Positions 27,064-34,597 of a stretch of 64,000 nt of DNA are shown here, in pieces. The position numbers were made by a program, and so were the translations under genes. The stretch covers positions 1,682,001-1,746,000 of the forward strand of contig NZ_CP021648.1 of NCBI RefSeq assembly GCF_002176815.1. Reading direction: 5' to 3'. The stretch comes from Acidovorax sp. T1 (GTDB lineage Bacteria > Pseudomonadota > Gammaproteobacteria > Burkholderiales > Burkholderiaceae_C). Within the stretch, counting starts at the first letter, position 1. Each line of letters opens with the position of its first letter. Under the pieces are notes generated by a model. The model did no database searches. It saw nothing but the letters and a program-made list of their open reading frames with translations, and was not told the DNA's origin.

Positions 27064-27498
27064 ATGGCTTTGGGGGTAAGTGTTTTGCCTGAACGTCGAA
27101 AAATCACCTTCGACTTGCCCGCAAAATCTGCATGCATATCCCGTGCCATGGGAGGCTGCAAGGCGCTTTCCTGCAAGTCTGCGGGCGGTGCAAACAATGC
27201 GTCGGCCCCCGTCGTTTCGTCAGCGCAGCTGCTGAACGAAGCGCTCAGAAACTGGCAGGCCTTCGGTGTTGTAACCTCGCAAAAAATAGAGAAGAACGCA
27301 GCTTCGCCGCTGCCGATGCGGACACCAACCGTGCAGCGCTACCGTGAGATTCGCGGACATTGCCTGATGGGTCCGCTCCATGCCGGCGACGCACCCAAGC
27401 GCGACATCGACGAGTTGGCCCGTTTACTGCGTGTGCTCTCGGGCAGGTACGACCAGGCAATGTGCGCTGCCGCATTGCGGTGGTTGAATTTTGGTTAA
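27064..27498 (+). CDS. Hypothetical protein of 144 residues, uncertain
   Basis: An open frame in the 550-base spacer between the divergent TRAP operon and the oxoprolinase gene. I recognise no family. The second half (RYREIRGHCLMGPLHAGDAPKRDIDELARLLRVLSGRYDQAMCAAALRWLNFG) has codon use and composition like a real helical protein, while the first 60 residues look less convincing. No good ribosome site precedes the ATG. It could be a small cytoplasmic protein or a chance frame. Confidence 0.35.
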   Translation: MALGVSVLPERRKITFDLPAKSACISRAMGGCKALSCKSAGGANNASAPVVSSAQLLNEALRNWQAFGVVTSQKIEKNAASPLPMRTPTVQRYREIRGHCLMGPLHAGDAPKRDIDELARLLRVLSGRYDQAMCAAALRWLNFG

Positions 27499-27549
27499 AA
27501 ATGGCTGTGGCGCTTATGTGTAAAGCGCTATTAGCTATAAATTGAGTAG
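27492..27549. repeat. Dispersed palindromic repeat, copy D
   Basis: Reverse orientation. GGCTGTGGCGCTTATGTG then TAAAGCGCTATTAGCTATAA. It lies just before the start of the fused oxoprolinase gene and touches the end of the frame at 27064-27498. Confidence 0.75.
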
Positions 27550-27555
27550 CAAGCA

Positions 27556-30500
27556 ATGCCCGTTCAAACGTCTTTTTCTCCCCGCTGGCAGTTCTGGATC
27601 GACCGGGGCGGCACCTTCACCGACGTGGTGGGAAAGCGGCCTGACGGCACGCTGGTCACGCACAAGCTGTTGTCGGAGAACCCCGAGCAGTACAAGGACG
27701 CGGCTGTCGCAGGCATCCGCCACCTGCTCGGTTTGAAGCCCGGCGAACCCGTGACGCCCGAGCTGGTGGAGTGCGTGAAGATGGGCACCACGGTGGCCAC
27801 CAACGCGCTCTTGGAGCGCAAGGGCGAGCCCACCCTGCTCATTACCACCAAGGGCTTCAAGGACGCGCTGCGCATCGCCTACCAGAACCGCCCGCGCCTG
27901 TTTGACCGGCACATCGTGCTGCCCGAGCTGCTGTACAGCCGCGTGATCGAGGCGCAGGAACGCATGGGCGCGCACGGCGAGGTGATCGAGCCGCTGGACG
28001 AGGCCCACCTCAAGGAGCGCCTGTGGGCGGCCTTCGATGCGGGCCTGCGCAGCGCGGCCATCGTGTTCATGCACGGCTACCGGTACACCGCGCACGAGGA
28101 GGCTGCGGCCCGCATTGCGCGCGAAATCGGCTTTACGCAGGTGAGCGCCTCGCACGCCACCAGCCCCATGATGAAGCTGGTGAGCCGGGGCGACACCACG
28201 GTGGTCGATGCGTACCTGTCGCCCATCCTGCGCCGTTATGTGGACCAGGTGGCGAGCGAGATGCCGGGCGTGAAACTGTTCTTCATGCAGTCCTCCGGCG
28301 GCCTCACGGACGCGCAGGTGTTCCAGGGCAAAGACGCGATCTTGAGCGGCCCGGCGGGCGGCATCGTTGGCATGGCACGCACCGCCGGGCTCGCGGGCCA
28401 CGACAAGGTCATCGGTTTTGACATGGGCGGCACCAGCACCGACGTGAGCCACTACGCGGGCGCGTTCGAGCGCGAGTTCGAGACCCAGGTGGCGGGCGTG
28501 CGCATGCGCGCGCCCATGATGAGCATCCACACCGTGGCGGCCGGTGGCGGCTCCATCCTCGGGTTTGACGGCGCGCGTTTCCGGGTTGGCCCCGAGAGCG
28601 CAGGCGCCAACCCCGGCCCCGCCAGCTACCGCCGGGGCGGCCCGCTGGCTGTGACGGATGCGAACGTGATGGTGGGCAAGATCCAGCCTGCGCACTTCCC
28701 CAAAGTGTTTGGCCATGCAGCCAATGAGGCACTCGATGGCGACGCCGTGGCGCAGAAGTTTGGCGACCTCGCCACCCAGACCGGCCGCAGCGCCGAAGAC
28801 GTGGCCCACGGTTTTATCCAGATCGCCGTGCAGCAGATGGCCAATGCCATCAAGAAAATCAGCGTGGCGCGCGGCTATGACGTGACGCGCTACACGCTGC
28901 AGTGTTTTGGCGGCGCGGGTGGCCAGCACGCGTGTTTGGTGGCCGATGCGCTGGGCATGACGCGCGTGTTTGTGCACCCGTTGGCGGGCGTGCTCAGCGC
29001 TTACGGCATGGGCCTGGCCGACCAGAATGTGATCCGCGAGCAGGCGGTCGAAACCCCGCTGGTGCCCGACGCACTCGCGGGCATCCAAGCGACGCTGGAC
29101 CAACTGGCCACCACCGCACGCACTGAGCTGGAGCGCCAGCAGGTGGGTGCGGGCACAGCCGTGGTGCACCGCCGCGTGCATGTGCGCTACGAGGGCAGCG
29201 ATTCGGCCCTCATCGTGCCGTTTGGCTCGCTGGCTGAAATCACCGCAGGGTTCGAGGCTGCCTACCGCCAGCGCTTTGCCTTCCTGATGCAGGGCAAGGG
29301 CCTGGTGGTGGAGGCCGTATCGGTCGAGGCCGTGGTGCCCGGCGATGCGCCGGTGGAACCACGCCACACGCTGCAGCCCGCGCGCGAAGTGCCGCGCCGC
29401 AGCACCGTGCGCATGTACACCGGCGGCGTGGACGGCGTTGCCGCGTGGCACGACGCTGCCCTTGTGGTGCGCGAAGATTTGCGCCCCGGCGATGTGATTT
29501 CCGGCCCGGCCATCATTGCCGAGAAAAACGCCACCACCATCGTCGAGCCCGGCTGGGGGGCGCAGCTGACCGACCTGGACCATCTGCTGCTCAACCGCCG
29601 CGTGGCGCGCGCCGTGCAGCATGCCGTGGGCACCACGGTGGACCCGGTGCTGCTGGAGGTGTTCAACAACCTGTTCATGAACATTGCCGAGCAAATGGGC
29701 CTGCAGCTGCAGAACACGGCCTACTCGGTGAACATCAAGGAGCGGCTGGACTTCAGCTGCGCGCTGTTCGATGCCGAGGGCAACCTGATTGCCAACGCGC
29801 CCCACATGCCCGTGCACCTGGGCTCGATGGGCGAGAGCATCAAGACCGTGATCCGCGAGAACGCGGGCCGCATGCAGCCCGGCGACGTGTTCGTGCTCAA
29901 CGACCCGTACCACGGTGGCACGCACCTGCCGGACATCACCGTCATCACGCCGGTCTACATCGCCGACGAGGCCGAGCCCACGTTCTATGTGGGCAGCCGG
30001 GGCCACCATGCCGATGTGGGCGGCACCACGCCGGGCTCCATGCCACCGTTCTCCACGCGCATCGAGGAAGAGGGCGTGCAGATCAACAACGTGAAGCTGG
30101 TCGAGCGCGGCACCTTACGTGAACGCGAGATGATTGCGCTGCTCGAAAGCGGCGAATACCCCAGCCGCAACCCGCAGCAGAACATGGCCGATCTGCGCGC
30201 GCAGATCGCCGCCAACGAAAAAGGCCAGCAAGAGCTGCGCCGCATGGTGGCCGAGTTTGGCCTGGACGTGGTGCAGGCCTACATGCGCCATGTGCAGGAC
30301 AACGCCGAAGAATCGGTACGCCGGGTCATCACGCGCCTGAAGGACGGGCAGTTCACCCTGCCTCTGGACAACGGCGCGCAGATCAGCGTGGCCGTGAAGG
30401 TGGATGCCAAGAGCCGCAGTGCCACCATCGACTTCACTGGCACCAGCCCGCAGCAAACCAACAACTTCAACGCGCCCACGGCAGTGTGCATGGCGGCGGT

Positions 30501-31197
30501 GCTGTATGTGTTCCGCACGCTGGTGGACGACGACATTCCGCTCAACGCCGGGTGCCTGAAGCCGCTCAACGTCATCATCCCGCCGGGCAGCATGCTCAAC
30601 CCGAACCCGCCAGCCTCAGTGGTGGCGGGCAATGTGGAGACCTCCACCTGCATCACCAACGCGCTGTATGGCGCTTTAGGCCTGATGGCGGCGGGGCAGT
30701 GCACCATGAACAACTTCACGTTCGGCAACGCCCGCCACCAGTATTACGAAACCATTGCGGGTGGCAGTGGCGCGGGCGGTGTGTTCGATGCCGCGGGTGC
30801 CCTGGTGGGCGGTTTTGGCGGTACCAGCGTGGTGCAGACCCACATGACCAATTCGCGCCTGACCGACCCCGAGGTTCTTGAGTTCCGATTTCCGGTGCGG
30901 CTGGAAAGCTATGCCATTCGCGCCAACTCGGGTGGCGGCGGCCGCTGGGCGGGTGGCAATGGCGGGGTGCGGCGCATCCGTTTTCTGGAGCCGATGACGG
31001 CCAGCATCCTGTCGAACGGCCGCCAAAACGGCGCGTTCGGCATGGCCGGTGGCACGGCCGGAATGCCCGGCGTCAACAAGGTGGTGCGCGCCGATGGTCG
31101 TGTGGAGTTGCTCGGCCACATCGGCCAGGCCGAGATGCAGCCGGGCGATGTGTTCGAGATCCACACACCGGGTGGCGGCGGGTTTGGTATGGCGTGA
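27556..31197 (+). CDS. 5-oxoprolinase/hydantoinase, HyuA and HyuB halves fused
   Basis: 1213 residues. The N-terminal HyuA half has [13 protein letters not shown], an acetate/sugar-kinase-like ATP-binding motif, then [21 protein letters not shown] and [16 protein letters not shown]. From about residue 700 the HyuB half follows ([80 protein letters not shown]). The fusion is typical of OplA-type ATP-dependent 5-oxoprolinases, which open L-pyroglutamate to glutamate. Hydantoin substrates are an alternative. The gene stands alone on its strand behind a dispersed repeat. Confidence 0.9.
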   Translation: MPVQTSFSPRWQFWIDRGGTFTDVVGKRPDGTLVTHKLLSENPEQYKDAAVAGIRHLLGLKPGEPVTPELVECVKMGTTVATNALLERKGEPTLLITTKGFKDALRIAYQNRPRLFDRHIVLPELLYSRVIEAQERMGAHGEVIEPLDEAHLKERLWAAFDAGLRSAAIVFMHGYRYTAHEEAAARIAREIGFTQVSASHATSPMMKLVSRGDTTVVDAYLSPILRRYVDQVASEMPGVKLFFMQSSGGLTDAQVFQGKDAILSGPAGGIVGMARTAGLAGHDKVIGFDMGGTSTDVSHYAGAFEREFETQVAGVRMRAPMMSIHTVAAGGGSILGFDGARFRVGPESAGANPGPASYRRGGPLAVTDANVMVGKIQPAHFPKVFGHAANEALDGDAVAQKFGDLATQTGRSAEDVAHGFIQIAVQQMANAIKKISVARGYDVTRYTLQCFGGAGGQHACLVADALGMTRVFVHPLAGVLSAYGMGLADQNVIREQAVETPLVPDALAGIQATLDQLATTARTELERQQVGAGTAVVHRRVHVRYEGSDSALIVPFGSLAEITAGFEAAYRQRFAFLMQGKGLVVEAVSVEAVVPGDAPVEPRHTLQPAREVPRRSTVRMYTGGVDGVAAWHDAALVVREDLRPGDVISGPAIIAEKNATTIVEPGWGAQLTDLDHLLLNRRVARAVQHAVGTTVDPVLLEVFNNLFMNIAEQMGLQLQNTAYSVNIKERLDFSCALFDAEGNLIANAPHMPVHLGSMGESIKTVIRENAGRMQPGDVFVLNDPYHGGTHLPDITVITPVYIADEAEPTFYVGSRGHHADVGGTTPGSMPPFSTRIEEEGVQINNVKLVERGTLREREMIALLESGEYPSRNPQQNMADLRAQIAANEKGQQELRRMVAEFGLDVVQAYMRHVQDNAEESVRRVITRLKDGQFTLPLDNGAQISVAVKVDAKSRSATIDFTGTSPQQTNNFNAPTAVCMAAVLYVFRTLVDDDIPLNAGCLKPLNVIIPPGSMLNPNPPASVVAGNVETSTCITNALYGALGLMAAGQCTMNNFTFGNARHQYYETIAGGSGAGGVFDAAGALVGGFGGTSVVQTHMTNSRLTDPEVLEFRFPVRLESYAIRANSGGGGRWAGGNGGVRRIRFLEPMTASILSNGRQNGAFGMAGGTAGMPGVNKVVRADGRVELLGHIGQAEMQPGDVFEIHTPGGGGFGMA

Positions 31198-31204
31198 GAA
31201 AAAT

Positions 31205-31262
31205 ATGAATGAAATGTGCCGCTAGCGCTTGATGGTAAAGCGCTAGAAGCTATAAATTCAGG
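31205..31262. repeat. Dispersed palindromic repeat, copy E
   Basis: Reverse orientation. CTAGCGCTT (31222-31230) and AAGCGCTAG (31238-31246) form a 9-bp stem, followed by AAGCTATAAATTC. It lies between the convergent oxoprolinase and Mrp operon ends. Confidence 0.85.
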
Positions 31263-31296
31263 AGTGAACACGGGCGCGAATGTGCCCAATAATCCA

Positions 31297-31668
31297 TCAC
31301 GAATCTCGCTCGACCGATGCCGTGCTGCGGCTCAGGCTGGGGGGCACATTGCTGCCCGCGCGCCGCGCGCGGAACAGGGCGGCGCGCATGAGGAAGATGT
31401 TGGTCACGGGCACCGTGATGGCCACGAACAGCGCGATCAGCAGGGCGTGCAGTGCCAGGCCCTCTCCTTGCAGGGAAAAGTACACGATGGTGCCGTGCAT
31501 GATGCACCAGCAGCCCATGGTGGCAATGATGGATGGTGCGTGCACGCGCTCGAAATAGGTTTTCAGGCGCAGCAACCCCCACGAGCCCAGCAGCGCAATC
31601 GCCGCTCCCGCCAGCACCAGCACTGCAATGGTGATTTCTGCCCACAGCGGCAGCGCAGCGTCGGTCAT
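31297..31668 (-). CDS. mrpG: Mrp/Pha-type cation:proton antiporter subunit G
   Basis: 123 residues with three hydrophobic helices. ALLGSWGLLRLKTYFERVHAPS and TVPVTNIFLMRAALFRAR are MnhG/PhaG family motifs. Last gene of the operon; its start overlaps the subunit F stop by 4 bases. It is a small accessory subunit of the membrane complex that exports Na+ or K+ in exchange for H+. Confidence 0.93.
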   Translation of the reverse strand: MTDAALPLWAEITIAVLVLAGAAIALLGSWGLLRLKTYFERVHAPSIIATMGCWCIMHGTIVYFSLQGEGLALHALLIALFVAITVPVTNIFLMRAALFRARRAGSNVPPSLSRSTASVERDS

Positions 31669-31946
31669 TCGATCACCTCGCCGCGCAGCAGAAATTTGGC
31701 CATGGCCGTGGTGCCCACGAAGCTGAACAGCGCGATCAGCAGCGCCCCCTCAAAATACGCGCTGCTGCCATAGTGAATGCCCAGCACCAGCGCCAGCAGC
31801 ATGCCGTTGAGGTACATGCAGTCGAGTGCCAGCACGCGGTCTTGTGCCGAGGGGCCCTTGAGCAGCCGCACCAGGGCAAACACCATGGCCAGCACCAGCA
31901 TGCACAGGGCAATGGGCAGCGCCCAGGAAAGAACGGGGTGGTTCAT
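31665..31946 (-). CDS. mrpF: Mrp/Pha-type cation:proton antiporter subunit F
   Basis: 93 residues, three transmembrane helices. RLLKGPSAQDRVLALDCMYLNGMLLALVLG is the MnhF/PhaF signature. It overlaps subunits E and G by 4 bases on each side (ATGA), so all three are translationally coupled. Confidence 0.93.
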   Translation of the reverse strand: MNHPVLSWALPIALCMLVLAMVFALVRLLKGPSAQDRVLALDCMYLNGMLLALVLGIHYGSSAYFEGALLIALFSFVGTTAMAKFLLRGEVIE

Positions 31947-32431
31947 TCAAAAATCTCCATCAACGGCCGCTCGTAGCACTGCTTGACGTGGTCGATCAGT
32001 GTCTGCGGGTCGTCCACCTCCAGTGCGTGCAGCATCAGCATGGAGCGGTCCAGCGAGAGCTCGGCCCAGGCCGTGCCGGGGGTGATGCAGACAATCATGG
32101 CCAGCACGGCCAGCGCATTGGGGTCGCGCAGTTCGAGCGGAATAAGCACAAAGTTGGCGCCATGGCGCGGTGGCCGTGGAGAAAGCAGCAGGCGCGCCAC
32201 GGCAATGTTTGATGCCACCGTGTCGGCCATCACAGTGAAGCCCAGCCGCAGCACGGTGCCGGGGCGGCGGATGCGCACCGGCAACGGCCGCAGCCCGCGC
32301 GTGAACAGCGGAATCAGCCAAGCCAGCAACAGCGCCAGCACCAGGTTGCCGGGGCTGAGCGACTGGTTGAGCAGCAGCCACAGCAAGAACAGTGCAACCG
32401 ACAGCAGAGGGGCGGGCAACAGGCGCTTCAT
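31943..32431 (-). CDS. mrpE: Mrp/Pha-type cation:proton antiporter subunit E
   Basis: 162 residues from ATG 32431 (MKRLLPAPLLSVALFLLWLL). Two N-terminal helices are followed by a cytoplasmic domain with LAMIVCITPGTAWAELSLDRSMLMLHALEVDD, typical of MnhE/PhaE. It overlaps subunits D and F by 4 bases. Confidence 0.93.
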   Translation of the reverse strand: MKRLLPAPLLSVALFLLWLLLNQSLSPGNLVLALLLAWLIPLFTRGLRPLPVRIRRPGTVLRLGFTVMADTVASNIAVARLLLSPRPPRHGANFVLIPLELRDPNALAVLAMIVCITPGTAWAELSLDRSMLMLHALEVDDPQTLIDHVKQCYERPLMEIFE

Positions 32432-34161
32432 GGGGCCTCCTGGGGCCGATTGGCACGGTCCGGTGTGACTGGGCCGGGAACGGGCTTTGCTTGCATCACG
32501 GCGCGGATGTAGGTGCCCGGCGAGTGCAGGGCGTCGGCCGTGGCCTGGGTGAACCGCATCACGGGCCCGGCCATCACGGTCAGTGCAATGCACAGGGCCA
32601 GCAGGGCGGCGATGGGCAGGCCCTCCAGCACACGCAGCTGTGGTGCAACGCGTTCATGGGTGGCCCAGAAATGGCGGATGCCGGCCCGCGAGAGGGCAAT
32701 GAGCGCCAGCAGGCCGGTGGCAATCATCAGGGCAAACAGTATCCAACCCGGCGCGCCCGGCTGCGTTCCTGCCGAAGAGGCCAGGCCCAGCGGGTTGAGC
32801 AGGGCGCTGAGCATGGCGAACTTGCCGACAAAGCCCGACAGCGGTGGCAGGCCGGCAATCACCAGCGTGCAGACAAGAAAGGCCAGGCCCAGCAGGGCGG
32901 CGGCGGCGGGGATCACACGGCCGATCAGCACTTCTTCGTCCTCGTCGAGGTTCAGCCCCTCGGTGGGAACCAGCTCGGCGTTGAGGAAGGGGGCGTTGTC
33001 GCTTCGCTCGAACGGCGCGTAGCTGGCGCCGTCGTTGCGCCAGCGGTCAATGAGGTCAGCAGTCAGGAACAGGGCGCTTACGGCCAGCGTGGAACTGGGC
33101 AGGTAGTACAGCAGCCCGGCCGTGAGCAGGTTCTGGCCAAAGCCCGCCGCGGCCAGCAGGGTGCCGGACGACAGGATGGCCGCAAACCCGGCCAGGTGCG
33201 TCAGGCGCTGCGAGCCCAGCATGCCCACGGCACCAAAGCCCATGGTCAGCATGCCGCCGACGATCAGCCACAGGCTGCCGAACAGGGCCGAGGCGCCGGC
33301 CTCGCTACTGAACAACAGCGTCCACAGCCGCAGGATGGTGTAGATGCCCACCTTGGTCATCAGAGCAAACAGCGCGCCCACCGGCGCTGTGGCGGCGCTG
33401 TAGGCCGGCACGAGCCAGAAGTTGAGCGGCCACACGGCGGCCTTGATGAGAAATGCCGTGGCCAGGATGGCGGCGGCCGCGTGCAGCAGGCCGCGGTCGG
33501 CCGCGGCCACCAGCGGAATGGTCTGCGCCAGATCGGCCATGTTCAGCGTGCCGGTGATGCCGTACAGCATCGACACGCCCACCAGGAACAGCGAGGACGC
33601 TGCCAGGTTGATGGCGATGTAGTGCAGCCCCGCCTGCACACGCGGCCGGCCCGAGCCATGCAGCAGCAGGCCGTAGGACGCGGCCAGCATGATCTCGAAG
33701 AACACGAAGAGGTTAAACAGATCGGCTGTGAGAAAGGCGCCCGCCAGGCCCATGAGCTGGAACTGGAACAGCGGATGGAAATGCACCCCCGCACGGTGCC
33801 AGCGGGCCCCCGCAAACACGATGGAGGCCAGGGCAACCACGCTGGTCAGCACCAGCATCATGGCCGAGAGACGGTCCAGGGCCAGCACGATGCCGAACGG
33901 CGCCTGCCAGTTGGCCGCCAGGTACACGCCCATGCTGCTGGTGGCACCGGGCTGGTCGGACCACAGCAACAGGGCCAGCGCCACCAGCAGCCCGAGCGCG
34001 GTGGACAGCACGCTGAGGGTGAGCTTCAGGCGCTGCTGCTCCTCCCGCATCAGCAGCATGAGTGCGGCCGTGAACAGGGGCAGGGCGATGGGTGCAAGCA
34101 TCAGGTGCGGCATCAGTGCCGAGGTTGCTTGCACCACCAGTGCGGTCAGGCCTTCGGTCAT
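32428..34161 (-). CDS. mrpD: Mrp/Pha-type cation:proton antiporter subunit D (complex I ND5/NuoM-like)
   Basis: 577 residues from ATG 34161 (MTEGLTALVVQATSALMPH). About 14 transmembrane helices carry the Proton_antipo_M domain; conserved charged positions appear in LFVFFEIMLAASYGLLLHG and FLIKAAVWPLNFWLVPAYSAATAPVGALFALMTKVG. It is a proton-translocating subunit homologous to NuoM/N. Its ATG overlaps the stop of a 25-codon frame that bridges the gap from subunit C. Confidence 0.93.
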   Translation of the reverse strand: MTEGLTALVVQATSALMPHLMLAPIALPLFTAALMLLMREEQQRLKLTLSVLSTALGLLVALALLLWSDQPGATSSMGVYLAANWQAPFGIVLALDRLSAMMLVLTSVVALASIVFAGARWHRAGVHFHPLFQFQLMGLAGAFLTADLFNLFVFFEIMLAASYGLLLHGSGRPRVQAGLHYIAINLAASSLFLVGVSMLYGITGTLNMADLAQTIPLVAAADRGLLHAAAAILATAFLIKAAVWPLNFWLVPAYSAATAPVGALFALMTKVGIYTILRLWTLLFSSEAGASALFGSLWLIVGGMLTMGFGAVGMLGSQRLTHLAGFAAILSSGTLLAAAGFGQNLLTAGLLYYLPSSTLAVSALFLTADLIDRWRNDGASYAPFERSDNAPFLNAELVPTEGLNLDEDEEVLIGRVIPAAAALLGLAFLVCTLVIAGLPPLSGFVGKFAMLSALLNPLGLASSAGTQPGAPGWILFALMIATGLLALIALSRAGIRHFWATHERVAPQLRVLEGLPIAALLALCIALTVMAGPVMRFTQATADALHSPGTYIRAVMQAKPVPGPVTPDRANRPQEAP

Positions 34162-34235
34162 GGGGCGGCCCCGGTGCGTGGCGCGGCGGCGCGGGCAGGG
34201 CGCCGAGCGTGCGGGGAATGCAGCAGTGTGCTCAT
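34158..34235 (-). CDS. Possible 25-residue linker peptide between subunits C and D
   Basis: A tiny frame beginning MSTLLHSPHARRPARAAAPR. Its ATG overlaps the subunit C stop and its TGA overlaps the subunit D ATG, both by ATGA. It is arginine/alanine-rich and unlike any family I know. The double overlap would let ribosomes pass from C to D without a gap. It may be a coupling device rather than a functional protein. Confidence 0.35.
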   Translation of the reverse strand: MSTLLHSPHARRPARAAAPRTGAAP

Positions 34236-34597
34236 GGCATCTCCTGCAGTTCGCGGGCGCTGCTGCCGTCCACATGGTCGGTGCCCGACATGCCGCGCGA
34301 GGCCAGCAGCACCACCAGGAACAGGGCCGTCATGGCAAAGCCGATCACGATGGCGGTGAGAACCAGCGCCTGCGGCATGGGGTCGGCATAGTGCGCCAGA
34401 TCGTGCGGCAGGCCGGGCCGCAGCACCGGCTCCTTGTCGATCGCCAGGCCCAGGCGGCCCATGCTGAAGATGAACAGGTTGACGGCATACGACAGCAGCG
34501 ACAGCCCCATGATGACCTGGAAGGTGCGTGGGCGCAGCAGCAGCCACACGCCCGAACCCGTGAGCACGCCGATGGCGATGACCAGAACGATTTCCAT
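34232..34597 (-). CDS. mrpC: Mrp/Pha-type cation:proton antiporter subunit C (NuoK-like)
   Basis: 121 residues, three transmembrane helices. GVWLLLRPRTFQVIMGLSLLSYAVNLFIFSMG and DPMPQALVLTAIVIGFAMTALFLV are MnhC/NuoK motifs. It starts one base into the subunit A stop codon (TGATG). Confidence 0.93.
   Translation of the reverse strand: MEIVLVIAIGVLTGSGVWLLLRPRTFQVIMGLSLLSYAVNLFIFSMGRLGLAIDKEPVLRPGLPHDLAHYADPMPQALVLTAIVIGFAMTALFLVVLLASRGMSGTDHVDGSSARELQEMP

Noticed and set aside
27535..30009. An 824-codon open frame on the minus strand opposite the oxoprolinase gene
   Set aside because: High-GC codon bias creates long antisense frames. This one is rich in His/Arg/Ala/Gly with no family motif, while the plus strand has clear HyuA/HyuB motifs.
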